From positions 2,872,001 to 2,936,000 of the forward strand of contig JAILWY010000026.1 of NCBI GenBank assembly GCA_022113835.1: a stretch of 64,000 nucleotides of DNA, given 5' to 3'. Below are positions 23,701 to 36,940 of this stretch, piece after piece (position 1 is the stretch's first letter; each line of letters starts with the position of its first letter). The DNA comes from Atopsyche davidsoni (taxonomy: Eukaryota > Arthropoda > Insecta > Trichoptera > Hydrobiosidae). The notes below the pieces were generated by a model. That model was not told where the DNA came from, did no database searches, and saw only the letters and a program-made list of their open reading frames with translations. A program made the position numbers and the translations under genes.

Positions 23701-26700
23701 AAGTGCTTTTCCTGTTTAGGTAGTAGATGAGATGTTGATTTATTTTATGTTCTATGTGTATTAAATTATTTTTTTTAAAAATATTTTTTGGACCAGCGCC
23801 AAAATAACCCAGGCCAAGAATAAAGAAAATGAGCTACCATAATCAAATAATTCAAAAAAATTACGACTCGTCTGGAATAAAATTATCCAACTAAAATTTA
23901 ATTACACATAAGTTTTTTTTTAAATTATGTTTGTAACGTATGTCTATCGAAAATTACGTAACAAAACCCTTATCCCAAATCTTTTTTCGAAACTTCAATT
24001 TTTTTAAGTATACTTTGCAAACATCTCTTGTCAATTTTAGTATTTTTTGGTCTAAATTGAAAATGTTGTATTATCGATAAGTCTTTGAATGCTCGTACAT
24101 TGTTCAATTGCAAATCACGCCACTTCCATTGCAATGTAGTCCGTATCCTACATAGATCACTTATATAAAGGGTGTGATTATTCAAAACAACAACGCGTTA
24201 CGCACCTCACGACAGTGATTTAAAATTTCTCTATTCACTTTAATACACCGAGCACAATGTTAACGATTACGCTGTATCTCGAGCTGATCGGACCGCTCCG
24301 ATGGCTGCGGAGATACACACGACCCGACGATTCGACTGCGTGTTTAGATGTATCTTTCTTTCTCTCTCGTTTTACGCACAGGTTTACGTTGCGTAATACG
24401 ACGTAGTGTAACGTAGGACTGCCGTAGTACTTGCGTAACTCTACGCTAAACGGTAACGGCTGACATTTTTTGCATTGCCACAATGAGACCTTGTGGACAA
24501 TTTCTCCTCCATAATGCAGCAAAGCGCTAATGAGAAATACCTGCTTCATTGACGCTTGTGTAACCTGAATATTCTGAATTTTTTTATCTTCAAACTGTCC
24601 CAGAATTGTGCTGTTGCAAATAAAATTGCTGTGGTTGTTGTAAGAGCCTCCTGTGTGTAGAAGTTTTCGATTTTTGCTAACCGCTAGAAATCCTTTTTTC
24701 CTTCGTTAAATATTGCAGAAAATTAATCGTAAAACCATCACACATATGCTGCAATTTTACATGTAAACAAACAAGTCTAGAAATGTCTAAAATTACTTCG
24801 TTAAAATCGATTGTATTGCATGTATAATTATATATATGTTACCTTTGTGTTATTTTTATATTTTCCTGACGTTTTTCGTTTCTTTTGTTGTAGGTAAGCA
24901 CGCCACCCCAATTGACGAAAACGTGCCCAAGATGTGGAAAGCTTCTCGGAAAATGCAAGCTTTCTAACAAGTTGGTACAGAAATGAAACGAGGCCAGGCT
25001 ATTAGCAACTGCTCCTAAAAACTGCACACTTCACCCGAATCACAATTTTTTTTTTTTAGTGAATAGATATTTTTTATTAAAATTTATCTAGTAGAACTTT
25101 TACTATCTTACAATCAATTTAAATAAAATTGGTGCGGCTTATACTTTAAAATAAAATTATTTTTAAATTAACAAAGAGGTTAAGATAGTTTCGTGTAAAA
25201 TGCATGCGTCAGCAGTTCATGTCACACTTAGGATGAAGAATTTTAGTATCTTAGTTTTAAAGTACTAAAATAATGTTTTAAATATTAAAATATTTAGTAT
25301 AAATAATTTGAAGAAGTACCTATTTTTTGCATTTTAAATTAAGTACTTGTTTAAAAGTAATAATCAAAGACATTTACAAGAGTATATATGTTTTGGTTAA
25401 TTAAAATATATCATGATTCTTTGTGATTATTCACATTTATTTTTAATAGCGTACTATTGTGTTTTTTTATTACTGCATTCATGTTCGTATACTGAAATTC
25501 TAAATATTACGTCTTTTTTTGTTTTTAGTAATATAATTTTTGTAGTAATCAAACTTCTCCAATTGTTTGTTAATTGGTACAAATTCACATAATGTCTGTA
25601 AAAAATACTTTTTTTGTGAAACGCTTTCATTTAAAAAAAATTCCTAGTGGGATTGTATTACGAAACGCTTCTCGCTTCTCGAAACGTGTTCTCTGCCTTT
25701 GCTCTCAGCATATTCAATGCCGACTTTGCATAGCTATTTCTTTACTTCGCTTTTACTACCCCTATGCCCTATTTTCCATCCCCTTCCGATTGTGTACACT
25801 GCGTCCTTGTTGCACAAACTGTAATCACAGCTTCTATGTAGCACTCAGTTTCAATGTTTTGTTTTTTTTTTTTATGTATGATATATTCCCGCGAACTCTA
25901 CGTATGGTGCTCTAGTAATGAAATTGAATATGTTTTTAACACATTTCGAATAATAAAAATCATCATAATATATATTTATTGATTGAACTTCAATTCAGTC
26001 TATTTGAGTGATGACGATTTTAGAATTTTGTCAATATTTCGCGAAATTGAAATACCTTCTTGTTTATTAAATTGAAACTGGCACATTTGAAACTATTCTT
26101 AGTAATCAAATTGTGAACAGAAATGTTTATGTCTATTATAATCTCATAGATTTTTTAATAAGTTACGGGTCTTTGCTCGACATCATGAATGTTTAAAAAT
26201 AATTATTTTTATAAGCCCAAGAAGACTGAGCTCTTTTTTTTATAGAGATTTTTAAGGACGCGAATAAACAAGCAAAAAAATAAATTAACAAAACGAAAAT
26301 TCTTCATGTCTAAAATGAAAAAAAATGGATTCTCTCATTCGTGTAACCTTGAACGTTTGGGGAGAGAGTAAACTGAACAATAATAAATACTTACCCAAGA
26401 GGGCTTGTGGCCCTCCCCTCAGTCGGGACCCTCCCGCGATTGTCATGCAAATAGGGGCGGAGGGCGCTAAGGGATGATGCGAAGAACAACCCTATCTCCC
26501 GCGCACGGCCGAGCTAATTTTGTGAGTACCTACTTTTATGCTATCTACTCACCCATCGTATGTGCAAGCATAGATGTGCCCTAATGGGTGATGGCAACAT
26601 TTATAAGAGGAAACCTAAAAATATGTGACTAAGTAATTCAGGTACAGTCTTATTTAGACTGCTAAAGAGATAGGACATCGTCACTTAATTTTAATTTTAG

Positions 26701-28799
26701 ATTAATTAATTAATTTTATGTCACAGTACATCTTAACTCTTGGTGGGTAATATGTTTTTTTATTGTACGCAATTGATTATTCAACGTTTTTAAATCAAAA
26801 GTTTTATGATAAAGCTTACGAACAAATGGTTTATTTCATTTCTCTAATCCGCGATAGTTACATTTCTTAACTAAAAATTTAAGTAAATTAACATTTTAAA
26901 TTTTTAATGAAGCTTATTTGTATAATTCGTAATATCAAAGTTAATGTTTATGTTTTACATGAACATTAAATATAAAGAGCTCCGTTTTAAATATGTACAA
27001 ACTTATACCTTTTCATGGCACCATGTGTGTTGAATACAGGCATAAATATTCCATGCTTTCATTTCGTATTTATGAATATTCAAACATCTATCTTCTGCTG
27101 TGACTGTAAGATGCAACGGGACAAAAATCCATGAGTAAATCTACGCATGCTATAGATCGTAGGCTCGTAGTCTCCCCCGTTATGAGCCATGCTGGGGTGA
27201 ATTCGGCATAGTTGAATATCATCTAAATAATGCATAAGACCGGTTCATAAATTTGTCCACATATAATGAGTTACGCACAGGCTGTCGAGGCCCGGTACAC
27301 AAATGGAAACATTTCAATAAATTTACTTATGAATGAAACGGCGTCTTGTTACCTTTACTCACTCTGTTATCAGTATGGATTTCTTCCGCTTTCTTTTGTG
27401 TGTGAGTTCGAGGAATATCTTTCCGCAGGGATGGCTTGGGATTGATCACGCATGAATAATATCAAAGAGATTAATGATCAAAGGATTATGGCTCTGTATT
27501 GCACTGACTTGGGTAGATGTTATAAAGGCTTTTTGATAACCTGCTTTATGTTAGTTTAGTGCTTAAATTAATTTAAATTTTCCGAGAGTAATTAATAACT
27601 ACTTTTATATTTAATGCCTCTTGTGGCTACTAAAATATGTAAATATTTTCCTTTATCTTTAAAATTTCAATCACTGATTCGATATCACTGAAAATCCTTG
27701 ATCATAGCTTTTAAACCTCTACACTTCCTATCGGATAATAAGCAGCGATAAAATTCCTTTTTTATTTTTATCCTAATGAATTCATCATTTTTCATAGCAG
27801 TATTATAATTGATACTTTAGATCACCTCACATAGGTTTTGTCGTATCCATCAATATTTAATCAAAACCCCACCAGGTAAAAAAAAAATCCTTATTTAAAC
27901 TATTCGGTAGATTATGATCACAGGTCCTGAGGAAGTACTAAAATGCCCACAAATTACGGTTAAAAGAAACACCATTATTAAATTAATAAATCACAGGTGT
28001 ATGTCGACAAAATGATTTTTTTCTGTGCATAAATACGAGTTTTATGTTCAATAAAAATATTATATTGTAGGTTAAGTTGAAAATATAATAAATTTATAAA
28101 ATTTCAGAACAGCGTTTATCGCCCCGCCGAGCAAATTTTCTCTGCAGAGAGAACAATAGTTCTCTCCACAAAGAAAATAATTTTAACAGCTTTGACATTT
28201 TTAGTGCACTCTGGTTGGAAATAAAAGCGTTTTTAAAACCGCGATGCAATTTTAAACACCTCTCCATACGACGCGCTTTTATTGCTTGCGTTATTGTTGT
28301 TCTTTTTTTTTTTTCACGTCAACTTGTACGTTATTTGTATTTCTATTTTAGAATCTTTCAAATACATAATGCAACAGTATTATTTTTAAGGGTGAGGAAA
28401 TCTTTCATGGAAATTTTGCTCTGAACAAATGAATTCTCAGTATAAAATACATCAGATGGCGGTAATGCAACCAGTCCCACCACTCACAGTTGGCTCTGAT
28501 TGCTTCATCCTTTGTTTACCTGCTGCCTGTGTTCCGTTAATGGCCCCCAAACGAGTCGAGTAATTAAGAGACTGAGTTTAGATGTATTCCAAAGGCAGAG
28601 CTAAAATAAAACAAATATACTTGTAAAATGACATGAGAAATGAGATAACAATAATTATTTTAGGTTTATAAAAGTTGTAAGAAGATTTACTAGAAATACC
28701 TGATTTTATATGGTTCCATCGATATAACTGAGATATTTTAAATACGCATTATTGTTAACAGCGATTATAGAATAGCGTTGAAATTTACGTAATTCTCAT
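20791..28799. other. AT-rich gene desert with SINE copy and minor GC-rich blocks
   Basis: No gene recognised. GC-richer blocks are at about 21980-22170, 23090-23280, 24180-24545 and 26390-26530. The block at 24180-24545 carries a 104-codon - frame starting M-K-Q-V-F-L-I-S-A-L-L, with a hydrophobic start. I do not recognise it and no splice context supports it. An 11-bp inverted repeat lies at 22992-23072. The remaining sequence is A/T-rich with homopolymers. Confidence 0.5.
22501..22660 (+). repeat. tRNA-derived SINE copy 1 (5' truncated)
   Basis: A pol III B-box-like GGTTCGAATCC lies at 22531-22541 within a T-arm-like fold, followed by a tail shared with a second copy at 32125-32287. A 39-bp block of the tail (22561-22599) is identical to the complement of 32165-32203. 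The start of the tRNA-like head is diverged or missing here, so it is not a functional tRNA. Confidence 0.75.
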
Positions 28800-29095
28800 T
28801 AGTGCATTGCATTTCTGTTCCAACGTCATTCACAGTTCGCCTGCCCTGGTCCCCGGGTACTCCGGCTCGCCCGATCTGCGACTTTGACCCAGTTGGGCGA
28901 CTCCGCTCCCGGGTGCATCCTTGAACTGCGGCCCCCGGCCGTGTCGGCGCGGCTGCAGTCCTTGGGTGCATTTTCCGGCGGAACAGGGAGAGGCTGCATG
29001 GAAATGCATTTGGGTCAACAGCACTCCAGCGAGCTTTTAAAGCAGCTCGACTACTTTGTATTGAAATCCAGCAGAGCGGAGCGCATGCTCTCTTA
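28800..29095. other. GC-rich island
   Basis: About 300 bp GC-rich, with open frames in three directions at once (two on -, one on +). None is recognisable. The surrounding DNA is AT-rich, so this may be a conserved regulatory element. Confidence 0.3.
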
Positions 29096-29519
29096 GTTAT
29101 TTTTTATAACAAAAAAAAACGTTTTTACAATCTAACATACGAAATAAACTGCACAGCCTGCATTATATTTAACATTTGAGCTTGATTTATTTCAATGCTA
29201 ACGCCTTTATTTTAGAACATGAAATTTATCGAAACAATTAAAAAGTTGTATATGTCGACCGATATACACCTTTCAAATGCATTTTTGTTGCTGAAGGTTT
29301 TTTTGCACATATTGTAAATACTTTCAAACAGCACATGTGTTCTCATCAAAATTCAACATTATTTCTTCAGGCTTAAATATGTATGGTATACTATTAAAAA
29401 TAAAAGTTATATGACATATATTTTTTAGTTTAAATTGATCAGTAATCATTCAAACCATTACCGTGCAATTTCGTAGATGCAATTTTAAAATCAACATTAT
29501 TTCTCTGCATGAAAATCGT

Positions 29520-29790
29520 AAACTATTCTTTAACCATGGCAAATTGATAAGTTATAAAAACACAAAGCCTGGCGAGGCTCGACCTTAATGCGAAATAAAC
29601 TTTTATTGGGCATGATTGAGCTCCGACAATCGCGCTGCTGGCTGCTGCCGCCCAGCCTCCGGGGAGCCGAGAGGAAATTGGAACTCCGCGCTGATGCCGT
29701 GGAAGTCGAACAACTGTGATGGGACTCGCGCTTCGTGTGAACGCGTCGGGAATCATTAAGGCAAAGTGGGAATCTGAACCCAATCAGCTT
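29520..29790. other. GC-rich island
   Basis: Moderately GC-rich block with an 86-codon - frame that is not recognisable. No splice sites in register support an exon. Confidence 0.25.
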
Positions 29791-32124
29791 CGAAACGTTG
29801 TTTTACCGCTAGTAAATATTTTTTGATTTACATCCCTTTCCGTCCGGATACTTATGGTAGCAGTAATTTAGCGATGCCTGTCGCTGCTCGTGTCAATGAA
29901 CTCTTAGTGGTTTTTGGCATCCGATAGTTTTTTTATTTAGTCTCGTTCATCTACTCTGATATTTTTATGATCATAATCGTTATTTAATATTTTTGTCATG
30001 TTATTTTATAAAACGTAAGTTGAAAAAAATCCATTTTAGCGTTTTAAAATGTCGCGATAAGATCCATTTAAACGCTTTTTTTTTGTACTCGTACTGTACG
30101 TGTATTGAATATTTCATAATTTCAAAAAGGAGAAATCGAATGAAAAATTATCTACAATTTTACTTTTATGATATTTTAAGTATATGTTTTCTTTTCCATT
30201 GTTTAAGCGTAACATGCAATCGTATTCTTATCATTATATATATTTTTGAATTCATAAAATATCATTTATTTTTTAATATAGGTAGAAGGGATTTTGTTTG
30301 TTTCGAAAATATTTTTTTTTCAATAAACAATATCATTATATTTAATATATTCAATAACGAAATCAGGTCATTTGTATATTTTATAATCTTGATTAGGGAT
30401 TTTTGTATTTAAGGGAATTCGGCGTTTTTGTCTTCTAATATATCTTTTCGAAAATCTTCACAAAATATACTGCGCCATTAGTGATTTATCTGAAGTGCTC
30501 CTTTAGAAGCTCTCCCATATAATTATTCTCAGTTTATTGCGAAATAAGTGCGCACTTGAAGATATTTTAATCGGCCGAGACTCCGTTTTATAGACTCTAC
30601 AAATAGAACACTAAAACATTAGCCACGTTACTCTACTAAGTAGATCCGTTGCTTTCATAGGCGGTTTGTGTAAAATAAATCATAACTGGTGATGAGAAGT
30701 TTATTGTTTTTTTTCAGAAAAAGGCTAGCCATCGTATGTTTTACAATTACCATCCATCTTATTAATCTCAATCTTATAGACTCAAAAACAGTTTCGTCGA
30801 CAAAAGTAACGGGAGTGATGTTTTTACCATAGTAAACTGAGTGTCGATTAAATTGACTGTTTTTCATTCGAAGTATTATTTATTTTTCATTACACAGAGG
30901 TGATATTCAAATTTATTTTACCGAAAATGACTCCAGTACTTGAGTTGAAAAGTCGAAAGTAAGATTAAACTATCACCCGACTAAATTTATATTTATCTAA
31001 TTTATTTTTATATCTGAAGTTGATTTATCCGTTATCAATATCGATAAGTATTATAAATTATCGATCGTTATATGAAGCTTATCGTCGGTTCCGTTTCTTA
31101 TAATATTCTTTGCATAACCTGTGTCATAAAATTTTGCTAAAAAAACTTAAACACTGCTAATGCCGCTATTTGAAGTCACTTATTATTCACATACCTCATT
31201 ATAATATTATGAAGCATCTTGCCCCTCGACCGTGGCGAAGTAAACTGGCCATACATTAGTGTTATGCATTTTTTAACAAGCTGTTACGACCAAGTAGTTT
31301 GTTTTTGAGCGAATATTCAAATATGCCTTTGTGTTTAATAGTCTTTTTATTTTCGACTGACCTCTGTAAGAAGCAGTTAATGTCGCAACTCTTTAACAAC
31401 CAAAACCAATTAAATATTTTTATTTAAATAGTATTTATATTACCAATATTACTATCAGTGCGTCTAAAAATGTGTTTTTTTTTTTTTTTTTTATAATTTG
31501 AATTGCACACAGTTATGAGTGACACTCAAAACATTCATGGACGCCTACTTATAACTTTTATACTCATTTAAGTTCCCAGTTCAAATATCAATAATTGCCA
31601 GCTTGTGCCCGGTAAAGAGTTAAAACAGTTTTTTTTGTGGTGTTTATTTTTAAATTTTGAGTTTCGGGTCAACGATATACGGCGACCGCTTCGTATTCAT
31701 TCTGTGCACATCCTCCGAGGTGCACGATGGGGACGACAACCAGCGAGCAAGCCACGCCAGTGCGCTTTGAACACATTGAAATGCTCCCAAAATACTTGCG
31801 CTAGAATAGCTGCTTTTGATTTAGCTTCAGGCGTAATGAACCATCACAGTTGTTTTTTCTGTATTTATTTTATGAAAATTAGACTTTAGTCTTAAAACTA
31901 TTATATAAGTGTGTTTCAATGAAGCATAAATTGTTAGTAGTTTTTGTGTTTTACAGGTATACTGAGAGCAAAGGTTTTGGGCTGTCGCAAGCGGGTTCCT
32001 TAATTCCTTTGAGGATTGTACTTATCTTGTATTTAATCTAAATTGTGTCCCGTTAATAATTTTATAGGCGTATTTTGTAGGTGTGAGTGTTTATCTTTGG
32101 ATTTTTGATAATTCGTCATAAAAT
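29791..32124. other. AT-rich non-coding region
   Basis: A 139-codon frame at 29993-30412 is almost entirely F/I/Y/L/K/N and reflects base composition. A TATCGATA octamer (31039-31046) and a poly-T run (about 31474-31492) are present. A moderately GC-rich block lies at about 31640-31800. No gene seen. Confidence 0.5.
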
Positions 32125-32287
32125 ATACTAATAATTTTTGGATAATGATTAAGTACCTTTTTTCAAATATTGAAAATTGATTAAAGAAACTCTTAGAAAA
32201 ATATTATCGTGATTTGTGTGGGATTGGAACTCACACCCCCAAGCTTACATGGCCGGTGCATCACCAATTATACCAACGAATCACTGG
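32125..32287 (-). repeat. tRNA-derived SINE copy 2 (with A and B boxes)
   Basis: Read on the - strand, this copy has an A-box TGGTATAATTGG (complement of 32264-32275), a B-box-like AGTTCCAATCC (complement of 32221-32231) and weak acceptor-stem pairing (GATTCGT with ACAAATC). The pol III-type head is followed by the tail also present in copy 1. The anticodon arm resembles a tRNA of the Thr(UGU) type, but the assignment is weak. This is the better preserved of the two copies and is in the opposite orientation. Confidence 0.8.
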
Positions 32288-32497
32288 TAATAAGCAAGAA
32301 TTTTTAACAATCATATCCTATAAATGAAACGACGAACTTATTATGCCAATTAAATATTGTGTAACACAAAGTACTGAGTAGAGCATTTTAAATCTGATCT
32401 GGATATTATTATTTTCAATGTCTATTTAATTAAGCCAATACACGCACTTGTTAAATATATTATTGATTTTTGTGAAGAGCGTCTCACAGGAGGTACG

Positions 32498-32550
32498 ATT
32501 GATAATGATTAAGTACATTTTTTTATTAAATATCATTTCATCAATTTTTT
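32498..32550 (-). repeat. SINE tail fragment
   Basis: The 15-mer ATAATGATTAAGTAC (32502-32516) followed by a T-run repeats the tail end of the SINE at 32142-32156 in the same orientation, about 360 bp away. Only the tail is present. Confidence 0.5.
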
Positions 32551-32639
32551 ACTGCATACAGGAATGAAACCATCTATTTTCGCGTTTATTTTTTTTACGC
32601 ATTCAGGCCGTTTTGTTAAGTTTATTATGATTCCTCACC

Positions 32640-32915
32640 GACGTTAAAGTTTACTACCCGCAGTTGTGCGTTGGGTTGAGCACCGAGTGCGGTGGGCGGC
32701 GAGGCGGGCGGGTCCATTTCCGCGTCCTTGCGGTCCGCCCCCGCTATCCTTGGCCGTTGGCCTTCCCGCCCCCGCCCTGCGCCGCCCCCCGCCGCCCCGC
32801 ACCCGGAATAGACTCGCCCGCGGGGCTCCCCCCCCCCCAGGCGGCGTTCACAGATGCCGCGTCTCCAGGGCGGCTGCCACCCACGCGCCCTTCGCGAGTG
32901 GTGCTCGCAAATAAT
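32640..32915. other. Very GC-rich island (CpG-island-like)
   Basis: About 275 bp with dense CpG, C-runs (about 32828-32838) and Pro/Arg-rich frames open in at least two + phases (32664 and 32666). Frames are low complexity and not recognisable. It could be a promoter CpG island of an unseen transcript or a conserved element. Confidence 0.35.
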
Positions 32916-35339
32916 TGATGTTAATTTTATTCGTCACTCTATTTACAATATAGACTACGAGGGAAATGCGCCATTATTGGACATTGAATATTTATTTAGG
33001 GTTACTTTAAGGATATCAAGTTTTTCAGTATTTTCTTACAAAGAAAAAACACAAATTTTCATCGATTTTTTTGGAAAATTATGATGGTATAATACGCCTT
33101 TACGAATAGTTGCGTTGTGTTGATCTTATACCGTTATCTATAACATCGATGCCTCATGTTTCTATTGTTTATAAAATAGCGACAAAATTCGTTTGAAATA
33201 ATTATCACGTTAAATGAGAAATACCCACATGTGTATACACAATGTCGGCATGCGTCATTGATGTTTTTGGAGGTAGAAAGCTTATTGCTGATTCTCCTAA
33301 ATATTAATTAACAAAATTTGTGATACTTTCGCAAGGACAAACAATTTTCCTGTTTTCCATTAGGCTAATAATTACTTAGTGTCTAGCCTTTGGCCTTCCT
33401 ATGTGTGTCAAAAAAGTTTTATTATTTTCACTTTAACACAGTTTCAATATTTTTTTTATCGCATCTATCTATCATTACATCCATCGGTTCCATTTATTAA
33501 AACACTGGTCTGCCAAAACAAAAGATCTTTTTAATATACGATCAAATTTCTTGTCAATTTTCTCCACCTTTTGGCATCTTATATTTTCACATTTAACTTA
33601 TAACGTTATTATTAAAATATTTAAGGTACTTTTAAAAACTCATTTCTTGTTGGTTGTTTTAAAATTTACATTAATCGTCGAAAAGAGTTCCTACCATGTT
33701 ATAAACAACACCCTAGTCTTTTGAACAGCCAAATGCTATAATATGCGCATACATGGACATTAAATCTTTTTTTTATTGCCTCCGTTTAAATGGATGGACG
33801 GTTTTTTTTATTATTTAACCACTTTGAACGATTAATTGATTTCCTCAGTGGAAAACAGGAATGATATTTGCATATTAATTGGTGAACATTCGAATCAGCG
33901 CCGATGTATTTTATCCGTTTTTTTAAACTTGTATTTCGATACTTGTGACCGTTTAATGTTTTAATTTGAACACCGGTAGAAGAATATGCTAATTGATCGC
34001 CGAAATGCTGTTTGATTGATCGCTGAAAACTATTCCGATTCTGCGTATCCATTAGAAAAAAAATCTGAACTCTTATCTTTTGAATGTTTACCCTGATACA
34101 GTCTTATAAGAAAAATGACTAATTTTTTTATAAAACTTAATGTGTTTCAATGCAGTGCCTGCGGGCGCCGACGATCTTCAATCTTAAATCAGAAGAATAA
34201 ATTTCCTAATAAAACCTTCAACATGATGCAGTTTATTACGCGCCATTAGTGCCATAATTTTAATGGTTAAAATTAAACTTACTCCGTCTTTTAAGTATTT
34301 TTTATTGCAAAACCATCAATTTAAGTCTGCCTTTGCATGCATTTAATAAGATAATAAAATTTCGCATCAATATGTTTTCAATAATTGGTAAAAATATTAC
34401 AATTTGAGGGGAGTTTGGATTGAAGATATACTGGCATTGTTAATAACCACTCTTCAAAACTAACAAAAATCTTGTTTTTTTTCAGATGGAAAAGTGATTT
34501 TCATTGTTAAAAAAAAAACAAAGTTTCATTGTTTTATTAGCAGATTTTAAACAATTAGTAGAAAGTTCTAGACTGTACCGTTTGTGTGTTATCCTTTACG
34601 GTGTGTTAATTTAGACAGTTTTTATTTATCCAAAAGCCACTAAACGGCACTCAAACGTTTCGTTTCGGCTTCACATGCTCGCACAGGCACTACGACGCCA
34701 GGTCACATTGTTTCGCCTTCTTTATATGTTAGACTACGCCTTAAATCCGAATCTGAGATGGGTCTGATGCGGGTTTTTCGGCTTCTTTAACTTTAAACAT
34801 ATTTTAGGACTTTTGTGGTTTAAAATATAACTGTCTGATTCAACTCCACATGTGAATGACACAGGAATTTTTCTCCGTCTTTCGAAACATTTTCACTGAA
34901 ACTCTTTGATGATTTTCGAAAAATATAGATCATTTGATACATACCACGGTTATTCGTAGTTTATCATATCACATGATATTCATATTACCTAACTACCAGG
35001 TAGCTCAGAAAAATCTTTTCATACTGTGAAACAAACAGTTAATACTTCGTATGAAAGCACAGTATATGATTCGCTTATCGTATATATATGATAAACTTAA
35101 ATAGTAAAATTATAAACAAACTAACGTTTTTATATATTTTTACGGATAAAAAACGAGGTTTTTGTCCATGCTAATTTTATTTTAAGAAAAAATTATTTAT
35201 TTTCAATACAAATGTTTTTAAAACATTGTGGCAATATTTTATCATTTGTGAATCTCATAAATATAGCGGATCGCTGTCAAAAAACCTGACATGATCACTG
35301 TAATCATGCAAAGCACCGTACATTTAGAAAAAATCTCCC
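32916..35339. other. AT-rich non-coding region
   Basis: No coding exon, RNA gene or clear repeat seen. A/T-rich throughout with short homopolymers. Confidence 0.5.
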
Positions 35340-35700
35340 ACGTGCGACACTCCAATTAAATATCCATTACATCCTTAATATGCAGCCGGCGGCCTCCCGC
35401 GCCCAATGCACCTCCAGCTCTCTCACTCGGCGATCGAATCCTTCCCGCCATACTCGGAGCCCGCGGGGCTCCGTCACCGCTTGCCCGATAATTTATTTCC
35501 TTCTGTCTCGTTCCGCCGCCTCCTCCTCGCCCCTGGCTCGTCTTCACCATCTTCCTTCTCCAGCTGGCGCCTTCAAGGTCAGGGCAAAGGAATACATCAT
35601 GAGGTCTGGGCAACGCTCCGCGGGTCCAGTCGGCTGGCCTGACCGCCGGAGGCCACGGTCTCGGTCGCGTCACGGTTTCGCTCGGTTATTTGAATCGTGA
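35340..35700. other. GC-rich island
   Basis: About 360 bp with high GC and CpG. A 105-codon - frame and a 106-codon + frame mirror each other across the same bases, both Pro/Arg/Ser/Ala-rich and unrecognisable. I read it as a non-coding island rather than a gene. Confidence 0.35.
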
Positions 35701-35904
35701 AGATAATGATTTTCTTGCTTCAGCAGATGCTATTTAAATTGTATTGGAGTAACTGTACAAAATAATCTTGTTCGTTTTAGTTTTTATGTACTTTAATTGT
35801 GGCCGTTATTATCAATCATCTCAGTTATTTAAAACGCTTCCTGTAACCTTTTAAAGGACCATATACCATAACTTTACTAGAAACATCCAGATTACTCTTT
35901 ATAT

Positions 35905-36160
35905 ATACACTAGCAATGTAGCCCGTCATAAAATGACGTATTTTGAAATTCGCTAAAGCATATTTTAAAGTTTATGAATGAAAATATTATCCTATCGTCT
36001 TGAAATTCGGCACATAGCTGCGGAAAAATTTACTTAACTTATGTGCAAAAAATCAGCGTTGTATCTTTTAAGATATTCTATACAGAACGGAAAAACGAAA
36101 CATACACACATACAAACATACATACAAACACACAATGGCTATTATTATAGTAGATATAAT
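35905..36160 (+). repeat. Candidate SINE or LINE 3'-end fragment
   Basis: The stretch begins with ACTAGCAATGTAGCCCG and ends with an ACATACAAACATAC-type tract (about 36103-36133) followed by TGGCTATTATTATAGTAGAT. This head-and-tail architecture is common among dispersed insect retroposons related to RTE-type LINEs. There is no coding sequence or defined target duplication. The assignment rests on pattern recognition only. Confidence 0.45.
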
Positions 36161-36709
36161 AAAAATTAATATTTTTTATAGAATACGAATTCTTAAATAA
36201 ATTATGAGATTATAAATTAGTATTTTAGTAAAGCAATACACAACAAGAAAAATGTTTCTACGAATCGAAGACTGTCTGTTGTTGCGAATTGGTATTGTTA
36301 TTAAAAAGTTAATAAAACAATTCTTACGGTGTATATAATAAACATCCTTTTTGTAATAAAAATCTTCTAATCGATTCCCATGCTTGGTTTTTAATATTTT
36401 TTATTGCACTCACAAATATTCTTTTAATGAGATATTAACTTTTACTTGTTATAACTAATATTTGTTCGTGTTATTAATCTAATTTATATTTAAAATCAAC
36501 CGAAGAACTTAATATATAAGATTCTATCACAATATAAATAGTGTGAAAATAAAATGCTTTAACGTAAGCAAATATATGGGTTTAATCATTCAATTATTGC
36601 TAATAGCACTAAATGTAAATACGTATTAGTAATTCTCTAATTAATGCATTAATCGTTCGATTGGCGTTCTCGTACAATAATCAAATGATTAATTTTCACA
36701 CCTATTTAC

Positions 36710-36940
36710 AAATCCATTACGGCGATAATAAACTTGACTGCGGCGAGCATTCCGGTTCGTTGTGGACGGCCCGCCTACTCGCGGTATCAATAACCGATCC
36801 CAATTGACTCATGATAACCTTGACTTATCCAATAAGACCACGCTAACGTCCGTGCCTTATCCTTAATCATAATATCCCAGCGTGCGACACGATAGCGCGC
36901 ACCACGCAGCGGCCCAGCGGTACAAATGCAGGCGTGGAGT
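36710..36940. promoter_or_regulatory. GC-rich island with GATA-type motifs, possible enhancer
   Basis: Moderately GC-rich block with several GATAA/TTATCC hexamers (near 36722, 36812, 36825 and 36857). Clustered GATA-type sites are a common feature of developmental enhancers; function here is inferred. Confidence 0.3.

Noticed and set aside
24235..24549. 104-codon - frame starting M-K-Q-V-F-L-I-S-A-L-L
   Set aside because: A hydrophobic start resembles a signal peptide, but there is no cleavage-site pattern, family similarity or splice context.
24891..24985. C-P-R-C-G-K-L-L-G-K-C reading after a TTGTTGTAG acceptor-like site
   Set aside because: It looks like a zinc-finger start, but no His ligands follow and the frame stops soon after.
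29993..30412. 139-codon frame on the + strand
   Set aside because: Composition is almost only F, I, Y, L, K and N from AT-rich DNA; no start context, splice sites or similarity.
31039..31046. TATCGATA (DREF-type) octamer
   Set aside because: One occurrence of an 8-mer is expected in about 65 kb by chance, and the nearby CGAT words do not make a clear promoter.
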